Shown here: one piece after another, positions 1 through 12,518 of the stretch | Numbering within the stretch: position 1 is the stretch's first letter | Layout: each line of letters begins with the position of its first letter | NCBI GenBank assembly: GCA_019044685.2 | Contig: JAGTXX020000007.1 | Location: forward strand, 434,001-498,000 | Direction of reading: 5' to 3' | DNA: 64,000 bases | Source: Nannochloris sp. 'desiccata' | Lineage: Eukaryota; Chlorophyta; Trebouxiophyceae; Chlorellales; Chlorellaceae | Position numbers and translations under genes: made by a program | The notes under the pieces: generated by a model | The model's input: the letters and a program-made list of their open reading frames with translations, nothing else | Database searches by the model: none | What the model was told of the DNA's origin: nothing

Positions 1-55
1 CTATATAATTAACTAAATTAATCTATTTTAATTAATTCAATTCAAATTTGCAAAC

Positions 56-911
56 ATGCCTACCAAGGGTGACAAAGGTAAGCTCCCAAGACAATTTGTT
101 TATTTTCCTCATTTTGGTGATTGATGATCCCTGGCTTCTCACACCACGTTTCCTGTGTTTCCCTCCCTCCCTTTTGATTCCCATAGCTCCTGCAAAAAAG
201 TAAGTGCGACGGCGACACACATGCCCGCGTGTGGTGGTCGAAAATATTTTTTCAACATTTTGTAATTTTGATCCTTGCTCTACTTTCTCTTTGATGCTCC
301 TTTTCTAACGTTTCTGTGCTTTATCTACTCGTAAAAAATGCAGGACCGCCAAGAAGGTCGCCGAGAAGCGCAGCTCTCGCAAGAAGGCCGCTGCCAAGGT
401 CAGTTTCTCATTGTTGTTAACAATGCTCAGAATGAAAGCCCTTGTCCTCATTTGCTGACTTCAACCCCTCTTTCTCCCCACCCTTCATTACCTACAGGCC
501 GAGACCTACAAGATCTACATCTACAAGGTCCTCAAACAGGTGCACCCTGATACCGGTATCTCCTCCAAGGCTATGTCCATCATGAACTCCTTCATTAACG
601 TGAGTCCCTCCCCTGCGGTATATATCTCTCGCTTTTTCCTCGATCCTCCTAATTTTCTCTTTGTATTCGACGCCTTTTTATCGCGATGACTTTCCTGACC
701 TTGTCATTCCTCATCTTTGTAAATTTCAACTTTGCAGGATATCTTTGACAAGATTGCCGTCGAGACCCAGAACTTGGCCCGCTACAACAAGAAGCCCACC
801 GTGACTTCTCGCGAAATCCAGACCGCTGTCCGCCTCATCCTCCCTGGTGAGCTCTCCAAGCACGCTGTCTCTGAAGGCACCAAGGCTGTCACCAAGTTCA
901 CTTCTGGTTAA
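56..911 (+). CDS. H2B: Histone H2B, intron-rich copy
   Basis: Core histone H2B, which pairs with H2A in the nucleosome. Five exons fit GT-AG signals and keep frame: 56-77, 187-199, 344-398, 498-599 and 738-911. The Lys/Ala-rich tail (starts MPTKGDKAPAKK) is followed by the conserved fold including [31 protein letters not shown] and [17 protein letters not shown], the usual H2B C-terminus. A TATATAA string at 2-8 lies about 50 bases before the ATG. Four introns, and no 3' stem-loop like that of the clustered histones near 25-30 kb, suggest a polyadenylated, replication-independent copy; that role is inferred. The tail differs clearly from the second H2B at 29021. Confidence 0.95.
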
Positions 912-1595
912 GCACTCTCTCTGCTACTACCTATCTTACTGTGAAGAGCTTAGTGGCCGTGAATTACTCTTACTACTATCTTTAGTTGCTGAGAATGCCT
1001 CTATAGGTATGGAACCAGTAGTTTCTTCGCCATGTTCTTCTCTTTCTACGAAAAAATTTTTATCAAAAAAAAATTCCATCCCTGACGACTTGACCATATG
1101 CACTCTCCTTTCTCTCGTAATATAACACAAATACCCCTAAAAATAGAATCTTATCAAACACTTTGTGTCTTGTCTTTGTAACGTTGCCTTGTGGTACGAC
1201 CAAATAGCCCCTTTCTTCACATGAATAGCCCTATAAAGAAAAAATACAAGTCAATTCTAATTTCAACACAGCGGGGGAAATCTAGCAGAGCACTTAAAAG
1301 TTGAATTGCTGTGCTCTGCTTCCCTGTTTTTTGTAATTTAATTGATCTTTTCTTGGGTATTTGAAAGCGCATAGTTTGTATTCTGCATTGCTTATACATG
1401 TAATTAAAAAAAAAAAACCCCCCAATACTATTACGGCTTAAGCCGTTGAGAGTAGAGAAATAGAAAGATCGGGCGACGACGATGACAGAGACAGTTCTCT
1501 ATCTGTTACATGAACTATTTCATTAAGCTAGGTTAACAGTACATAATAGGTAGATAAATGTCAGTACGAGTATAGTTAATGCAACGATGTAGGTT
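912..1595. other. Intergenic, convergent 3' flanks
   Basis: Between the stop codons of the H2B gene and the oppositely oriented DIB1 gene. AT-rich, with A runs near 1406-1417; no further gene or RNA recognised. Confidence 0.6.
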
Positions 1596-2816
1596 CTAAT
1601 AACGGTATTTAGTAGAATAATCTGCAAAGGGAGAGAAGAGAAAACAGTTTGTGTGCGTGAGATTGATTGATTGATTGATTAATTACGATAAAGGGAGAGA
1701 CGCGGGGCCGAGAATTTTCAGGTCAAGAAAATTCAAGATCTTTTCTCTGCTTACCTTTCGGCGACACCACGAGACCTCTTCCTTTCCTAGCACCTCTATA
1801 GACAGTCTCTACAATATCAATAAACTCTTGCTTATCATTCATAGCCCAGTTAATCTTGTTATTGTTACCAGTGCCAAGATCCACCATGATGTGCTGCAGA
1901 CGCAGAAAAAAAAAGGGAAAAAAAAAGAGGGAGAGAGGATTTTGTGAGTGGTACACGACGAGTACAAAATAGATAGTTCTATAGTATTGATGATTGATTC
2001 TGTCTAAATATGTGCTAGATTAAGTTGTTTCAAGGACCAAACAACGCTCAGCTGTGATAATTTGCAAAGAAGTCCTTTTGTTTTGGCAAAAAATTCAGCG
2101 GCACATAACTTTCTTCCTCTGTAAAACACAAGGGAAGAAAATGCCGCTGCCTCTCTACCAAAAACAGGTTCTAAGCAAACTAATAAGGCAGCAAAATGAG
2201 CGATACAGTAATCCTGGAAGAGTATATATATACTTCAATATTGCAAAGGGACTGTCCTGGGGACACGAGAAGAGTCCACAAGGTAATTTTTCTTTGCATC
2301 AAAAACTAAAAAACATGCCATCCCGTCTTTTGGGGCCGGCACAACACATTGCAAAGGAAAAAAACATGATACGGAGCGCGAATCGTCTCCTTTTCCCTAT
2401 ATCCCTTTGGAAATACGTAGATTAGTATTGCTTACCTTGTTTCTAAAGAAGAACATTACTGTACAAGGGTCATAGAGTTCATACATTGCATTAAAATCTG
2501 GCACTTCTGTGATGTCGACAAGGTAGGTGACTGCAAAATTCTTCATTTTATCAGTGGTGGAGGACAGAATTTCGTCCATTTGCATGCATGTCTCGTCCCA
2601 ATCATGGCCGAAACGGATGATTACTACGCGGGCCTCTTCCTGCAAAGGAAGCAAGAATAAAAAGATGACTTCCTGTTGACTGTTGGTGCCGGGGAAAGGG
2701 AATTTGGTCAAAGATTGTGAGCATGGCGAGGATGAAGACAGAAAAATATAGCTTACTGTGACAATAGCTTGATCAACTGCATATGCAGAATGAAGATGAG
2801 GTAGCAAATAACTCAT
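1596..2816 (-). CDS. DIB1: U5 snRNP 15 kDa protein DIB1/DIM1 (TXNL4A family)
   Basis: Small thioredoxin-fold component of the U4/U6.U5 tri-snRNP, needed for pre-mRNA splicing. Four exons join in frame: 2757-2816, 2436-2639, 1755-1893 and 1596-1621. The last exon is only 26 bases and encodes DYSTKYRY plus stop, the invariant family C-terminus. The joined product is 142 residues, the usual family length. Hallmark stretches are MSYLLPHLHS at the N-terminus, VVIIRFGHDWDETCMQMDE, NFAVTYLVDITEVPDFN, YDPCTVMFFFRNK and DLGTGNNNKINWAM. The start is fixed by the conserved N-terminus. Identity is essentially certain from the whole-length match in remembered family sequence. Confidence 0.96.
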
Positions 2817-3382
2817 TTCTAGGTTTTAATTGATTTTCTGATTCTGGAATTTAATGAAGTTTGTTTATCAACGTTCACGCTTTCAAGGATGAGAGTGCAG
2901 TATTGTGATAAGTGAAGTAAATATTTTATAATAATTTATTAAGTCCGGCCTGCTTGCGTTTTCTTATTTTCCAGTTTCAATTTTCTTTGCCGTAGTTGAC
3001 GCCGCCGGCGGGCTGCCGACAAGAAGTGCAGCCCTGCCGGTCGCTTAAACCTAATGGAAGAGGTGAGTTTCAGATGGAAAAGTAAAGAAAGTGGTAAGTA
3101 ATCCGACATTGTAGGAATATCACACCGCCAAAGGTCTGACTCTTTTAATACCTCATTGGTGAACCCGACATGCTCCTCCTGCTTTCCCTTTATTTATTAC
3201 TCTATTAATTCTATAAATTTTTTGTTTAAACAGTTTACAGAAAGGAAATTTTACGCCAATAACGTACTTTCGTACCAAGAATTATAAAATCAGAAGAAGG
3301 ATAATTCAATAAAACACTTTAATTTATTTCATCATCAAAATGAAAACCACCAAGCCGCTTTCTTTTTCCTCCCTTTCTACCT
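2817..3382. other. Intergenic, DIB1 upstream / transportin 3' flank
   Basis: Both flanking genes read leftwards, so this holds the DIB1 promoter and the transportin 3' end. A TTTATTATTAT-rich stretch near 2925-2940 could act in either; nothing else recognised. Confidence 0.5.
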
Positions 3383-6314
3383 CTATAAACCAAGCATGTC
3401 TACGAGTTTTTGCCCTGCTGCAGGACTCAAACTTGATAAAGCAGTTTCCCATTGACCCAAACTTACAAGCTGCCCTTTATATTCAGACATCAACTGCACA
3501 AGCTCGTTTCTTAAACTCTCAAAATTAGGTACGAGAGCTCTCCAGCTCACCACAGCCTCACACAAAGGAGTGAAAGCGCCAGCGCCAGCCTGAGGATTGG
3601 CTCGAAGAACAGCACAAACCCCTAGAAAGGCTTGTTCCTTCTCTCTGCCATCTCGAACCGTGCGTAAAGCTCCGCACAGGGGCCCAATAAAGGCAGCAGC
3701 GTGTGGAGCAATCATGTCTGGACGCACCAAGCACAGCCTGCCTACAGCAATGGCACTATTTTCAATAAAACTGCGAGGAATTCCACCAGAAGGGACAGCG
3801 AGGACTCTTCCTAGCCTTTCTAAAGCAGGAAGAGCGTATTGCCCTACCTCTTCAGGTGTGCAGGCAATAGTAAGCTCTCCAAGCGACCAGGCAGCATTGT
3901 TGCAGGCGGAGATGGTAAGTTGACTTACTGCTGCCGGTTCTAAATTGGCTAATGCAGCACTAATTAGCTCTGCTAAAGATGGTTTTAAGTGAGGGATGCA
4001 TGTTTTAGCCAAATCTCCTACCAACGCAAATGCGCTTTGTCTCACATCGTGGTTGTCATCTGAACATGATCTGACAATCACATCCCGAAGTGCGCTACGA
4101 GCGACTAAACTCTCCACTCCCGCACCTAATCCTTCGATAATACCACATACAGCATCTAAAGCGCCTACAATAAACTCATCAGCTTCATCTTTTTCGTACG
4201 CACCGCTGGAAGCACCTGCTCCCATGCGATCAGCCATATCAACACATCTCCCAAACGCAGCTTCCGCAAACGCCTGAAGCTGAGGTCCAGCAGCTGGGGA
4301 GACAGCTGCAATGCACTCCAACAGCGGTAACAAGTCACGATCTCCATCAGGTAACGTAGCCAATTTCCCAAATAACGGTGGCAAGAGCAATGCTGCGCCT
4401 TCTCTTGTTTTAAGTGCATCTGGCAAATTTTCTGCCAGTGTAGCTACTGCGTCGTATGCATTTCTCACTGATCTACGCCCATACCGTTGTAAAGCCCCTC
4501 CTAAAGCAGTCATTATCTGTCTAGCATAGACCAAACCATCAATCTGAGCCTCTTCAACAAAACTTGCTATGCTTCCACAAGCTGCTTCCTGCACCTTCCT
4601 ATTATGATCTGCAGTTCTTTCACAAACTCCAGCTACCACAGCGTCGATGCCCTGTCTCTCTCCACTTGCTGCTCTATCTAGTAAACCCCGGGCGTATCTG
4701 GTCAACGCCCAGCAGGCGATGCAGCGCACCATCGGCCGGGGATCTTGCAACCCTGGCAGTAATGCAGCAACGATACCAGGCAAATGCTGCGCTAATCCAC
4801 CTGCACAGCCATCACTAACTGCCCCAAGAGCTAATATCGCACCTTCCCTAGCCCTCCAGTCAGCCTCTGCGAGCCTTGCTTGCACGGCTGGGAGGAGGAG
4901 AGGTAAGAGCGTGTCTCCAAACGACGTGGAAAGCATGTCCAGACCAGCTGCACTGCATCGTCTTAAATTCCATTTACCTACTTCTTCATCGTCATCGTCA
5001 TCGCTTTCTCCCTCACCAGTAGCATCACCACCACCACCACCACCACCGGCACTGCTGTGTCCTATATGGTGCGGCTTGATGTCAGCATCCTTTTCCTTTA
5101 CAGGAGACCTCCCCGATAAAGCTTCCTCTTCCGCAGCTTCTGCATCAGCTACCTCTTCATCATACTCATCAAATACCATATTTTTAAGTAAGACTGGGAT
5201 CAATCGTGGCAAGTAGGGTTGCAATGCATCCACATCTAAACCAGAATCTGGGTAGGCTGACCAAAATTCACAAGCCTCTACAGCCACAGTTTCATCAGAG
5301 TCTTGTGTGGATGCCAGCATATACTCAATAATACCAGATAAATGCGGTTCGAATCTTTCTGGTACGATTCCTATCAGCTGTACGAGACCAATACAGATTT
5401 CTTTTCGTACTGCAGCTGCGGGATCTTGAGCTAATGCAAATAAACCTTGAATATATCGATCGAGGTCTTTCATGAGTGCAGGAGGCATGTAATTTGCAGC
5501 GAGATTGATTGTTGAGACGGCCATAGCTCGTGCTGCGGGTTCAGGATGCTGAAAATGATTGAGTACTCGAGGAATGAGAGAATCAGATGGACGGTGACCG
5601 CTCCCTAGAGGTTGTTCTCTTTCTAAAACAACAGGGTCCTCTTCACACAGTTTATACACTGTATCTAATGCTCCATCTATGGCAGAAGCATCACTAGAAT
5701 CTAAAGCTTCGCAAAGTGCGATTGGTAATTCTGGCCATCCTTGCCGAGCCATGGTGACTGCGCAGGTGCCGGCTGTATGTCGCAAAGCTCTATCGGGCAG
5801 CTTTAATCCGGCAAGGATTGAAGCGTGAAGTTCATCAGCAGAATTTGTGGCACTCAGGGGAGCACGGAGATTATTTTTTAGTAATAGGCCTGCACTTTGA
5901 CGGACGTCAATTGCGAGGCCATCGCCACTGGCAAAAATGTAGGCCAAATAGTTGTTGAATTCTGGAATGCTACGGCATTGCTCTAATTGTACTAAAACCT
6001 GTAGGGAAAAGAATAGGAGGTAAAAATGAGAAACTTTTGCTACTATTTAAAGGAGCAATATCAGTCAGAATTACTTCTGGGGATGGAGGTGGCGGCAGTG
6101 GCGGGTAGATGGTTATATCAACAATACAGCCCAGATTTCATTAAATGCGCTTGATTCTGTTTCGAAATGCTTTATTCTATCACTACCAGTCATTTTTATC
6201 GCTTGAATCCCTTAAAATTGCACTCACTTTGTGTTGATCTGCTCCTGGCTGCTGGAATTCAGTCAGCAGGCCTACAATTTGCTGGAGACCGGCCTGGTTA
6301 GGCTGCCAACTCAT
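3383..6314 (-). CDS. TNPO1: Transportin-1 / karyopherin beta-2 nuclear import receptor
   Basis: Importin-beta family receptor that carries PY-NLS cargo (hnRNP-type RNA-binding proteins, some histones) through the nuclear pore and releases it on RanGTP. Two exons: 6228-6314 (MSWQPNQAGLQQIVGLL) and 3383-5998, joined in phase 0, giving about 900 residues, the human TNPO1 length. HEAT repeats run through the whole protein; the N-terminal block includes PEFNNYLAYIF and RQSAGLLLKNN, the C-terminal block ends LVDMLGL. The acidic loop that drives cargo release lies at about residues 325-370, here with a Gly run and ESDDDDDEEVG. An in-frame ATG 22 codons upstream (6380) is an alternative start; the chosen start matches the family N-terminus. 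Divergent from SF3B2. Confidence 0.95.
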
Positions 6315-6757
6315 TGTATCTGTCTCTAATGACTCTCCTTTACTCAGAAAAACGTCGCCGCCGCTTTGAAAAATAAGCAAGCGAAGTGGGTGCTCAAGTT
6401 TTTAAAACTCAGATGTTGTCAAATACACTGAAGAATCGAGATTATTAACGGCTTCGCTGCACCAAAACGTATTTTCAGGCAAACACAAATAGCCTGTGTA
6501 AACAATGCGGTCAAGATGGTGCTTCTTGGCTTCATAAACCTTCATTGAAAATTTTCTTTCTGTTTTGTTGCAAGCTGCTCCTGAACATATTCAAGGTCGA
6601 GCAACCGTGCCTCCAAATCAAAAATATCAACATCTTTTTAAATGTCATTAGATTTGTGTTAGGGGGATTAGGCGTAGTTATCTGATTAGACCTCATCACC
6701 CTCTATTTTTTTTACAATTTATTTCAAAAAAGGAGCCTAAGAACATACTTGGTGGCC
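6315..6757. promoter_or_regulatory. Shared upstream region of transportin and SF3B2
   Basis: Gap of 443 bases between two divergent start codons, so it must hold both promoters. No clear TATA box or other motif could be picked out. Confidence 0.5.
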
Positions 6758-8847
6758 ATGGCTGGCACTAGAGACAAGACAAAGCCTGTAGATGAGGAAC
6801 CAGCCAAAGAAAAGGCCCCTGCTGAACCTGAAAATGCCAAACTCACATTAGCACAGAAGAAGAGATTAAAGAAAAAGCAACGTGAAGCAGCCAAAAAGAT
6901 AGAGAGGTACGTATAAATAAATCATATTGTTGATATCATTCCCCAAATTTCAGCATGGGATGATCTTTGCTCCTCTCTTATATCTTTTAAGCTAGCAAAT
7001 TTCAATTTTCTCACCGCCCACCGCTCACATTTTTATAACATATAAAACACCTTTGCAGGGAACAGCAAGCAACGAAAGCCCCTGAAACCAAACCCACAAC
7101 TACACGACGGCAAAAGACAGCAGATGATGTAGAAATTGAATACGTCACTGCTCCATTAGAGGTAGCCTTGGCAGAGGCATTGCCCTCGGGCGGTGATGGC
7201 GGAGAAGAAGATGCAGCTGCTCTACAAGAATTTAATAGAATTATGGCACGTTTCAACGGCGAAGACGACGACGACGAAGCTGTTAAAACAACAGCAGAAG
7301 GCGTATCTAGAGAAGAGCAAGACGTTGAAATGAAACCCGCAAAAACTGGTAAAGAAGAAAGCGACAATCAAGGTCAAGCTGACGAAGCTGATGATGACGA
7401 GGACATGAACGAAGAAGCTGCTGCTTTATCAAGAAAGAAACGTAAAGAACTAACTCGTCTCAAAATAGCAGAATTAAAACAAGTAAGCGATCGTCCAGAA
7501 GTCGTTGAGGTATGGGATGTTTCATCCACCGACCCTGGATTGCTTGTTCATCTTAAATCGTACAGAAATACCGTTCCCGTACCCCGTCACTGGTCACAAA
7601 AGAGGAAATACCTACAAGGTAAACGAGGCTTAGAAAAACCACCATTCCAACTCCCAGCGTTCATCGAAGCGACCGGAATCGGAGAAATGAGACAAGCCTA
7701 TTTAGAAAAAGCCGACTCTAAAAATATGAAATCCAAGGGGAGAGAACGAATGGCACCCAAAATGGGCAAACTCGATATAGATTATCAGATCCTTCATGAC
7801 GCATTCTTTAGGCATCAAACAAAACCGAACCTAACGGGGCACGGCGATCTCTATTACGAAGGAAAGGAATACGAGTCTACCATGAAGCACGCTCGACCGG
7901 GGACCTTATCCTCGGAGCTACAGGAAGCTCTGGACATGCATCCTGGTACACCTCCACCCTGGTTGGTGTCTATGCAACGGTACGGACCACCCCCTAGTTA
8001 CCCTTCGTTAAGGATCCCGGGGCTGAATGCGCCGATACCGTTGGGAGCGCATTATGGATACCATACTGGGGGATGGGGGAAGCCTCCCGTTGATGAGTAT
8101 GGCAACCCTATTTATGGCGATGTATTTAATCAAGGTGGTGGAAGCAATGGTGGTACGGGTGGTGGTGGTGGTTTAGGGGATGATGATGAGTTTGGGCCTC
8201 AGGTGGTCAGTCATTGGGGTGAATTAGAGGAAGAAAGCGAGGAAGAAAGCAGCGAAGAAGAAGAAGAGAGCGAGGAAGAGGAAGAAAGTGGAGATGAGGA
8301 AGAAGGTGAAGAAGAAGCTGCGTTTGCTGATGGAATTGCAAGCACGATTAGTGGAATTGCGAGTACGATTCCTGGTGGATTGGAAACACCGGTGGAGGTG
8401 CAGTTGAGAAAGCAAGCAGAGGACCACGCAGCAAAGGCTCCCGAGGGGCAAAAACAGCTGTATCAAGTTCTGGAAGAGCAGAAAGCTGGGGTTGCTGCAG
8501 GGGGAATCATGGGTTCAGACCACGTGTACGTCGTTCCTGGTACTGGTGCTGGTGCCGGGGAAAAGAAGTTGTCTATAACAGCTGCGAAAAGAATGGAAGC
8601 CTTACGACGAGAGATGCCTTCAGATGTTGAGATTGCGATTGATCCTGCAGATCTTGAGGCTCTCGATGACGAAGCTTTGAAAGATTTGTACGAGATGCGT
8701 ATGAAAGAATCACGTGTTGCTGCGGGAAGGGAAGATTTCTCGGATTTAGTTGCAGCAAAGGCAGCGAATCAAAAAAGAAAGGCTAGTGATGGTAAAGGGG
8801 GAGGGCCCGGTGGTGGTGGTGGCAAAGAAAAGAAGTTCAAGTTTTAG
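6758..8847 (+). CDS. SF3B2: Splicing factor 3b subunit 2 (SAP145 / Cus1)
   Basis: Subunit of the SF3b complex of U2 snRNP, which anchors U2 at the branch point. Two exons, 6758-6906 and 7059-8847, join across a split AGG codon to give 645 residues. Family marks: the basic N-terminal block KKRLKKKQREAAKKIER, then EIEYVTAPLEV, and the conserved centre EVWDVSSTDPGLLVHLKSY, RNTVPVPRHWSQKRKYLQGK, ATGIGEMRQAY and the PSP-type proline-rich segment ending in GALGY-like PLGAHYGYHTGGWGKPP. A Glu/Ser-rich acidic tract spans about residues 438-474. The C-terminus is Gly/Lys-rich. Divergent from transportin. Confidence 0.94.
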
Positions 8848-9167
8848 CTTTAAAGGATGCATTTCTTTTTCTATAGTTGTGTAGCATACGCCCTATTGTA
8901 AGACTAATAGAACAGCTGGTTTTCTTTGAGCAAATATAAACGGGCAAATACGGATCAGACAAAGTTTTCTGGTCGATGCATTTCTGAACTTCGAGCCCTC
9001 TGCCAAGAAGCCAGCGAACCCCTGCATGAAAAACCTTTTATATTGTGGTATATTTACACCCGCTTTGACGGGAAGCATATGCTAGAGCAAAATATTGAAA
9101 TATCACATCCATTCAGTTACTGGCAAAAGAGCGTTGAAGGGAATTCCTCCTGAGATCAAATTAATCG
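8848..9167. other. Intergenic
   Basis: SF3B2 3' end and promoter of the Mpv17-family gene. No structure recognised. Confidence 0.5.
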
Positions 9168-9866
9168 ATGGCTCCATTGCAAGCCGGAGTTGTCGCGCTC
9201 TCACGCGCACCTAAAGCTTTATGGAGCTCTTATAAAAGAACTCTTGACGCAAATCCTATCCGCACCAAAGCTGCAACGTCTATAGGCGCTGCCTTAGTGG
9301 GAGATTCTCTAGCTCAGTTGCTCTCCCGCTCTTCTTCTTCTTCTGGCAACGCTGCAGAAGACTGGCGTTATGATTGGCAGCGTACAGCCCGCCTGTGCCT
9401 ATTCAACGCCGGTATGGGCTGTCTAGGCCATTACTATTACGGGGCTTTAGATAAGCGAATCGGCATCGCAGCCCCGAAGTCTGCTGGCACGGTAATTTCA
9501 AAAGTTGCGATTGACCAGCTTCTCTTCTCCCCCATGTGTACTCTAGCCTTCTACGCGTACAAGTGTACAGCAGAGGGCAAACCGAAAGAGTACTTTAGCG
9601 AGCTAGATAAGAAACTATGGCCGACATTAAAAGCAGGATGGTGTTTATGGCCTGCTGCACATGTTTTAAATTTTGCCTTGGTTCCAACACAGCACCGTAT
9701 CCTTTACGCTAATGTGGTTTCTGTAGCAGGGACCTTCTTACTATCTAAAGCAGCTGCTGGGGACTTCTCTAAAGGGAAGGAAGTAGGGCTACCCTCGGGA
9801 ATGAGGCGGCGCTCTGATCGGCCGAATGAAGTTCTTTTTGATGGAGTGTCAATCAAATATGATTAG
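9168..9866 (+). CDS. Mpv17/PMP22-family membrane protein
   Basis: Intronless gene for a 232-residue member of the Mpv17/PMP22/Sym1 family, four-helix proteins of mitochondrial inner, peroxisomal or plastid membranes that influence metabolite passage and organelle DNA stability. The N-terminus LWSSYKRTLDANPIRTKAAT is the usual family opening. It is followed by GDSLAQLL and the RTARLCLFNAGMGCLGHYYYG helix. The signature WPTLKAGWCLWPAAHVLNF then VPTQHRILYANVVSVAGTFL sits in the last third. No strong targeting leader can be seen, so the compartment is unknown. Confidence 0.88.
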   Translation: MAPLQAGVVALSRAPKALWSSYKRTLDANPIRTKAATSIGAALVGDSLAQLLSRSSSSSGNAAEDWRYDWQRTARLCLFNAGMGCLGHYYYGALDKRIGIAAPKSAGTVISKVAIDQLLFSPMCTLAFYAYKCTAEGKPKEYFSELDKKLWPTLKAGWCLWPAAHVLNFALVPTQHRILYANVVSVAGTFLLSKAAAGDFSKGKEVGLPSGMRRRSDRPNEVLFDGVSIKYD

Positions 9867-10527
9867 AAATAAATATTGAATTAAGAACTGTCTATGATGA
9901 GGAAGAAAATTACATATGAACGTCTGTTTATATTTGGCCATGTACACACTAAGGCCGGCAGTGATGCGAGACGCCGTCACCATGAGTTGAAAAATGAATT
10001 AATTTGTACGGCAATAGATCCACATGTACCCTCTTTCTCCACCTGTTTCGTCTGTTTCAACAAATGATTGAATAAAACAAAAATGAGTACCTTTTTGCAT
10101 ATATCTTTCTGTCTACGTTTTTTTGTGCGTCTTTTCTTCCCTGTTCATTGTTGGGGCCCTAGGATCAGCTCTAAGGCTGTTGCTGGGAGATTGCTTATTA
10201 ACCCTGCCTTTTTTGATTGATATACTTAAATGTCTATGCATTGTCTCATACAGTTTAAGCTTACCTGTAAAGTATGATAATAAACTAAATAAAAATATTG
10301 CGAGAAAACTTCTGGGTGTTTCACTTAAAATGCATTTTAAGCTCCTGCAGAGCTGTCAATTATTTTCAAACACTTGTGTGCTGACTTTCCTCAGGCTGAA
10401 GAATGCAAAATAAAAATTCCATTTTAAAGGCTATTTGCCGCAAATTCCGTCCATACTCAGCGAAAACAAAACCTTCTGAAGAAGTGATACTTCCCCTATA
10501 TTAGAGCCTGGCTTTCAGCACGCAAAG
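9867..10527. other. Intergenic
   Basis: AT-rich 661-base gap between two rightward genes. Open frames here lack coding character; nothing recognised. Confidence 0.5.
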
Positions 10528-11328
10528 ATGTCAAACGAATTTAGTGGCATTCCTAAGAATGGGTCCACTCATGATTTGTGGAGGGAGACCAATCTCACTC
10601 TCACTGGTATGTAGACTCTTCAATTCATTCTTCCTGTGCTTGCTGCCTCTCCTTGCAGTTTTTTTATATCCTTTTTCAATGTTTTTGCAGAGCACGACCG
10701 AGCTTCTCAGGAACTGAACCTTCTCGTAATGTCTGCCAGAAGCCAGCTTGAGGCCACCAAGACTGAGGTGGACAACGTCAACTCCAGTAAGCTGAGCTAT
10801 ACTAACCTCCAATAGATTCCTACTTGAAAAATATTTTATTCAGTTTTTTCTTCCTGAGCGCATACCTCCTCCGAGGTGGAAAAAGTTTTTCAACTCGGTC
10901 CACATCATAAATAGGCAAAAATCCAGCGTCTCTTGACATCTACACATCGAATTTTGCTGCACACTCCAGCAATTGTGGGCGAGTGAGGTCCAAGTGCATT
11001 GCTTCCTTGCCTAATCCTCTTCTTTCCACTTTTTCACCTTTATTTCAATGCAGTGAAGCAAGATGTCGAGACCAAAATGGATCAGATCGAGACTGCTTTG
11101 GCTGCTGCCCTTGATGAAAAAGAAAATCTAACTTCGAAATCCAGTCACGCCACCGAAGAGCTCTCTATCCTTCGCAGGCAGCTTGGCTTGCTTGCTTCCT
11201 CTTTAGCTGATGCCAAGCGCCGCTTAGATGATGAAAAAGCCGCGTTCCAAAAGGAGTTATCTGAGCAAGGAAAGAGGCTTCAGGCTCTCATTCTTCAGCA
11301 GAGCAACGCAGCTGCTCTCCTGCTCTAA
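10528..11328 (+). CDS. Small coiled-coil protein, unknown function
   Basis: Not recognised. Three exons (10528-10606, 10691-10786, 11054-11328) keep frame and give 149 residues. After a short polar N-terminus (MSNEFSGIPKNGSTHDLW) almost the whole chain has heptad-like spacing of Leu/Val/Met with many Gln, Glu, Lys and Ala, ending in ALLL. There is no signal peptide or membrane segment. A parallel coiled-coil dimer is the likely fold. It could be a cytoskeletal, centrosomal or tethering component, but nothing in the sequence decides this. The reading frame and splice phases are consistent, so the gene itself is well supported. Confidence 0.75.
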
Positions 11329-11625
11329 GCTTCCAAGAACGATTTCTAACTCTCACCCCCTTTTAGCGCCCTTCCCCCCCCTTCCAAAACAGACTCTTAC
11401 TAACCTCACAAAAAAAGCAGAGATACACCATTTAATGATACATAATACATATCAACAATATACATGTCCTTGATACAGAAATATATACCCACAGCCTGGC
11501 TTAAAAGAACCCTAATATGATACACCGACTTCTGATGATGTAACTAACCAACTGACTGAAGACTTCAGTGAAGCTGGAAAGAAATAAATCCCACCAAATA
11601 AATCCCGCCACCACCCCACTAGATA
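11329..11625. other. Convergent 3' flanks
   Basis: Between the stops of the coiled-coil gene and the calmodulin-like gene. C-rich then AT-rich; no further feature seen. Confidence 0.4.
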
Positions 11626-12518
11626 TTAATTCCCTAGCTGCTGTTTTCTTACAGCTTCCTTCTTCTCGTCCTCCATCTCGGTCTTTTTCACCTCCGATGG
11701 CACTACAGTGCTTTCTTTCTTTTCTTTTTTTCCACCTTTCTCTTCATCAAAATGCCAAACATAGCTCGCAAATTCTTCAAAAGTGACATCGCCAGAGCCA
11801 TCAATATCGATTTGGCTGAATATATAAGCCATTTCGTCTGTATCTAGGTCAATATTCATAATTTTGAACGCTTTATGCAACTGCAATAAGTAAAAATATG
11901 AGAAAAATGTGAGCTCAAATGAAAAAGAGAAGGTTGATTTGATTCTTTTGTATTTTCACAGAGGGCCTCTGAGAGGCAATGATTTGCTTACCTCCTCGCA
12001 AGACAGCAGTCCATCTCCATTTTCGTCTATGGTAACGTATAGATTCTTAAGCTGTTCAAGCTCTTCTTCTAGTTCATCTTCCTATGTTAATGGCAAAGGG
12101 ATGAAGGGGAAATAAAATAAGAGGCGGGCGAAGCAGCAGGCACGGGCAGTGATATATATTTATTTAGCACTGATATCATATGAAGCTTATTCAGCAATCC
12201 AACTAGAACCCAGTTAGTCTTCTATACTAAAATGTATCTTACCCCTTCTTTAACAGTCATTACAGCTGCAAATTCATCGAAATCTATCACCCCATCGCCG
12301 TTGGTATCCATCTGTGCTAGTAATTGCTCCAGTTCTAAAGGTCCAGGGTGATAGCCCATCGACTTCAAACATGCACATAGCTCTCCAGCATCGATAAATC
12401 CACTACCATCCTTGTCAAACGTGGCAAAGGCGCGTCGAATGGAATCTACGTCATCTACATTCACATGGCCAATGCTCTTGCTGCGATCAAAATGAAACTT
12501 CTTCACGCCACTAGGCAT
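11626..12518 (-). CDS. Calmodulin-like protein with four EF-hands
   Basis: Calcium sensor of the calmodulin/centrin class. Three exons, 12243-12518, 11992-12081 and 11626-11880, join in phase 0 into 206 residues. Four canonical calcium loops are visible: DKDGSGFIDAGE, DTNGDGVIDFDE, DENGDGLLSCEE and DIDGSGDVTFEE, all with acidic residues at positions 1, 3, 5 and 12. The N-terminus has a 25-residue basic lead, and the linker between the lobes is acidic (EDELEEELEQL). The C-terminal tail of about 40 residues is highly charged (KGGKKEKKES, VKKTEMEDEKKEAVRK), unlike plain calmodulin. Its start codon lies 291 bases from that of the divergent MLO-like gene, whose family binds calmodulin. Confidence 0.88.

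Noticed and set aside
2054..2425. 123-codon frame on the + strand
   Set aside because: Lies in the DIB1 intron and opposite its exon, with no coding character.
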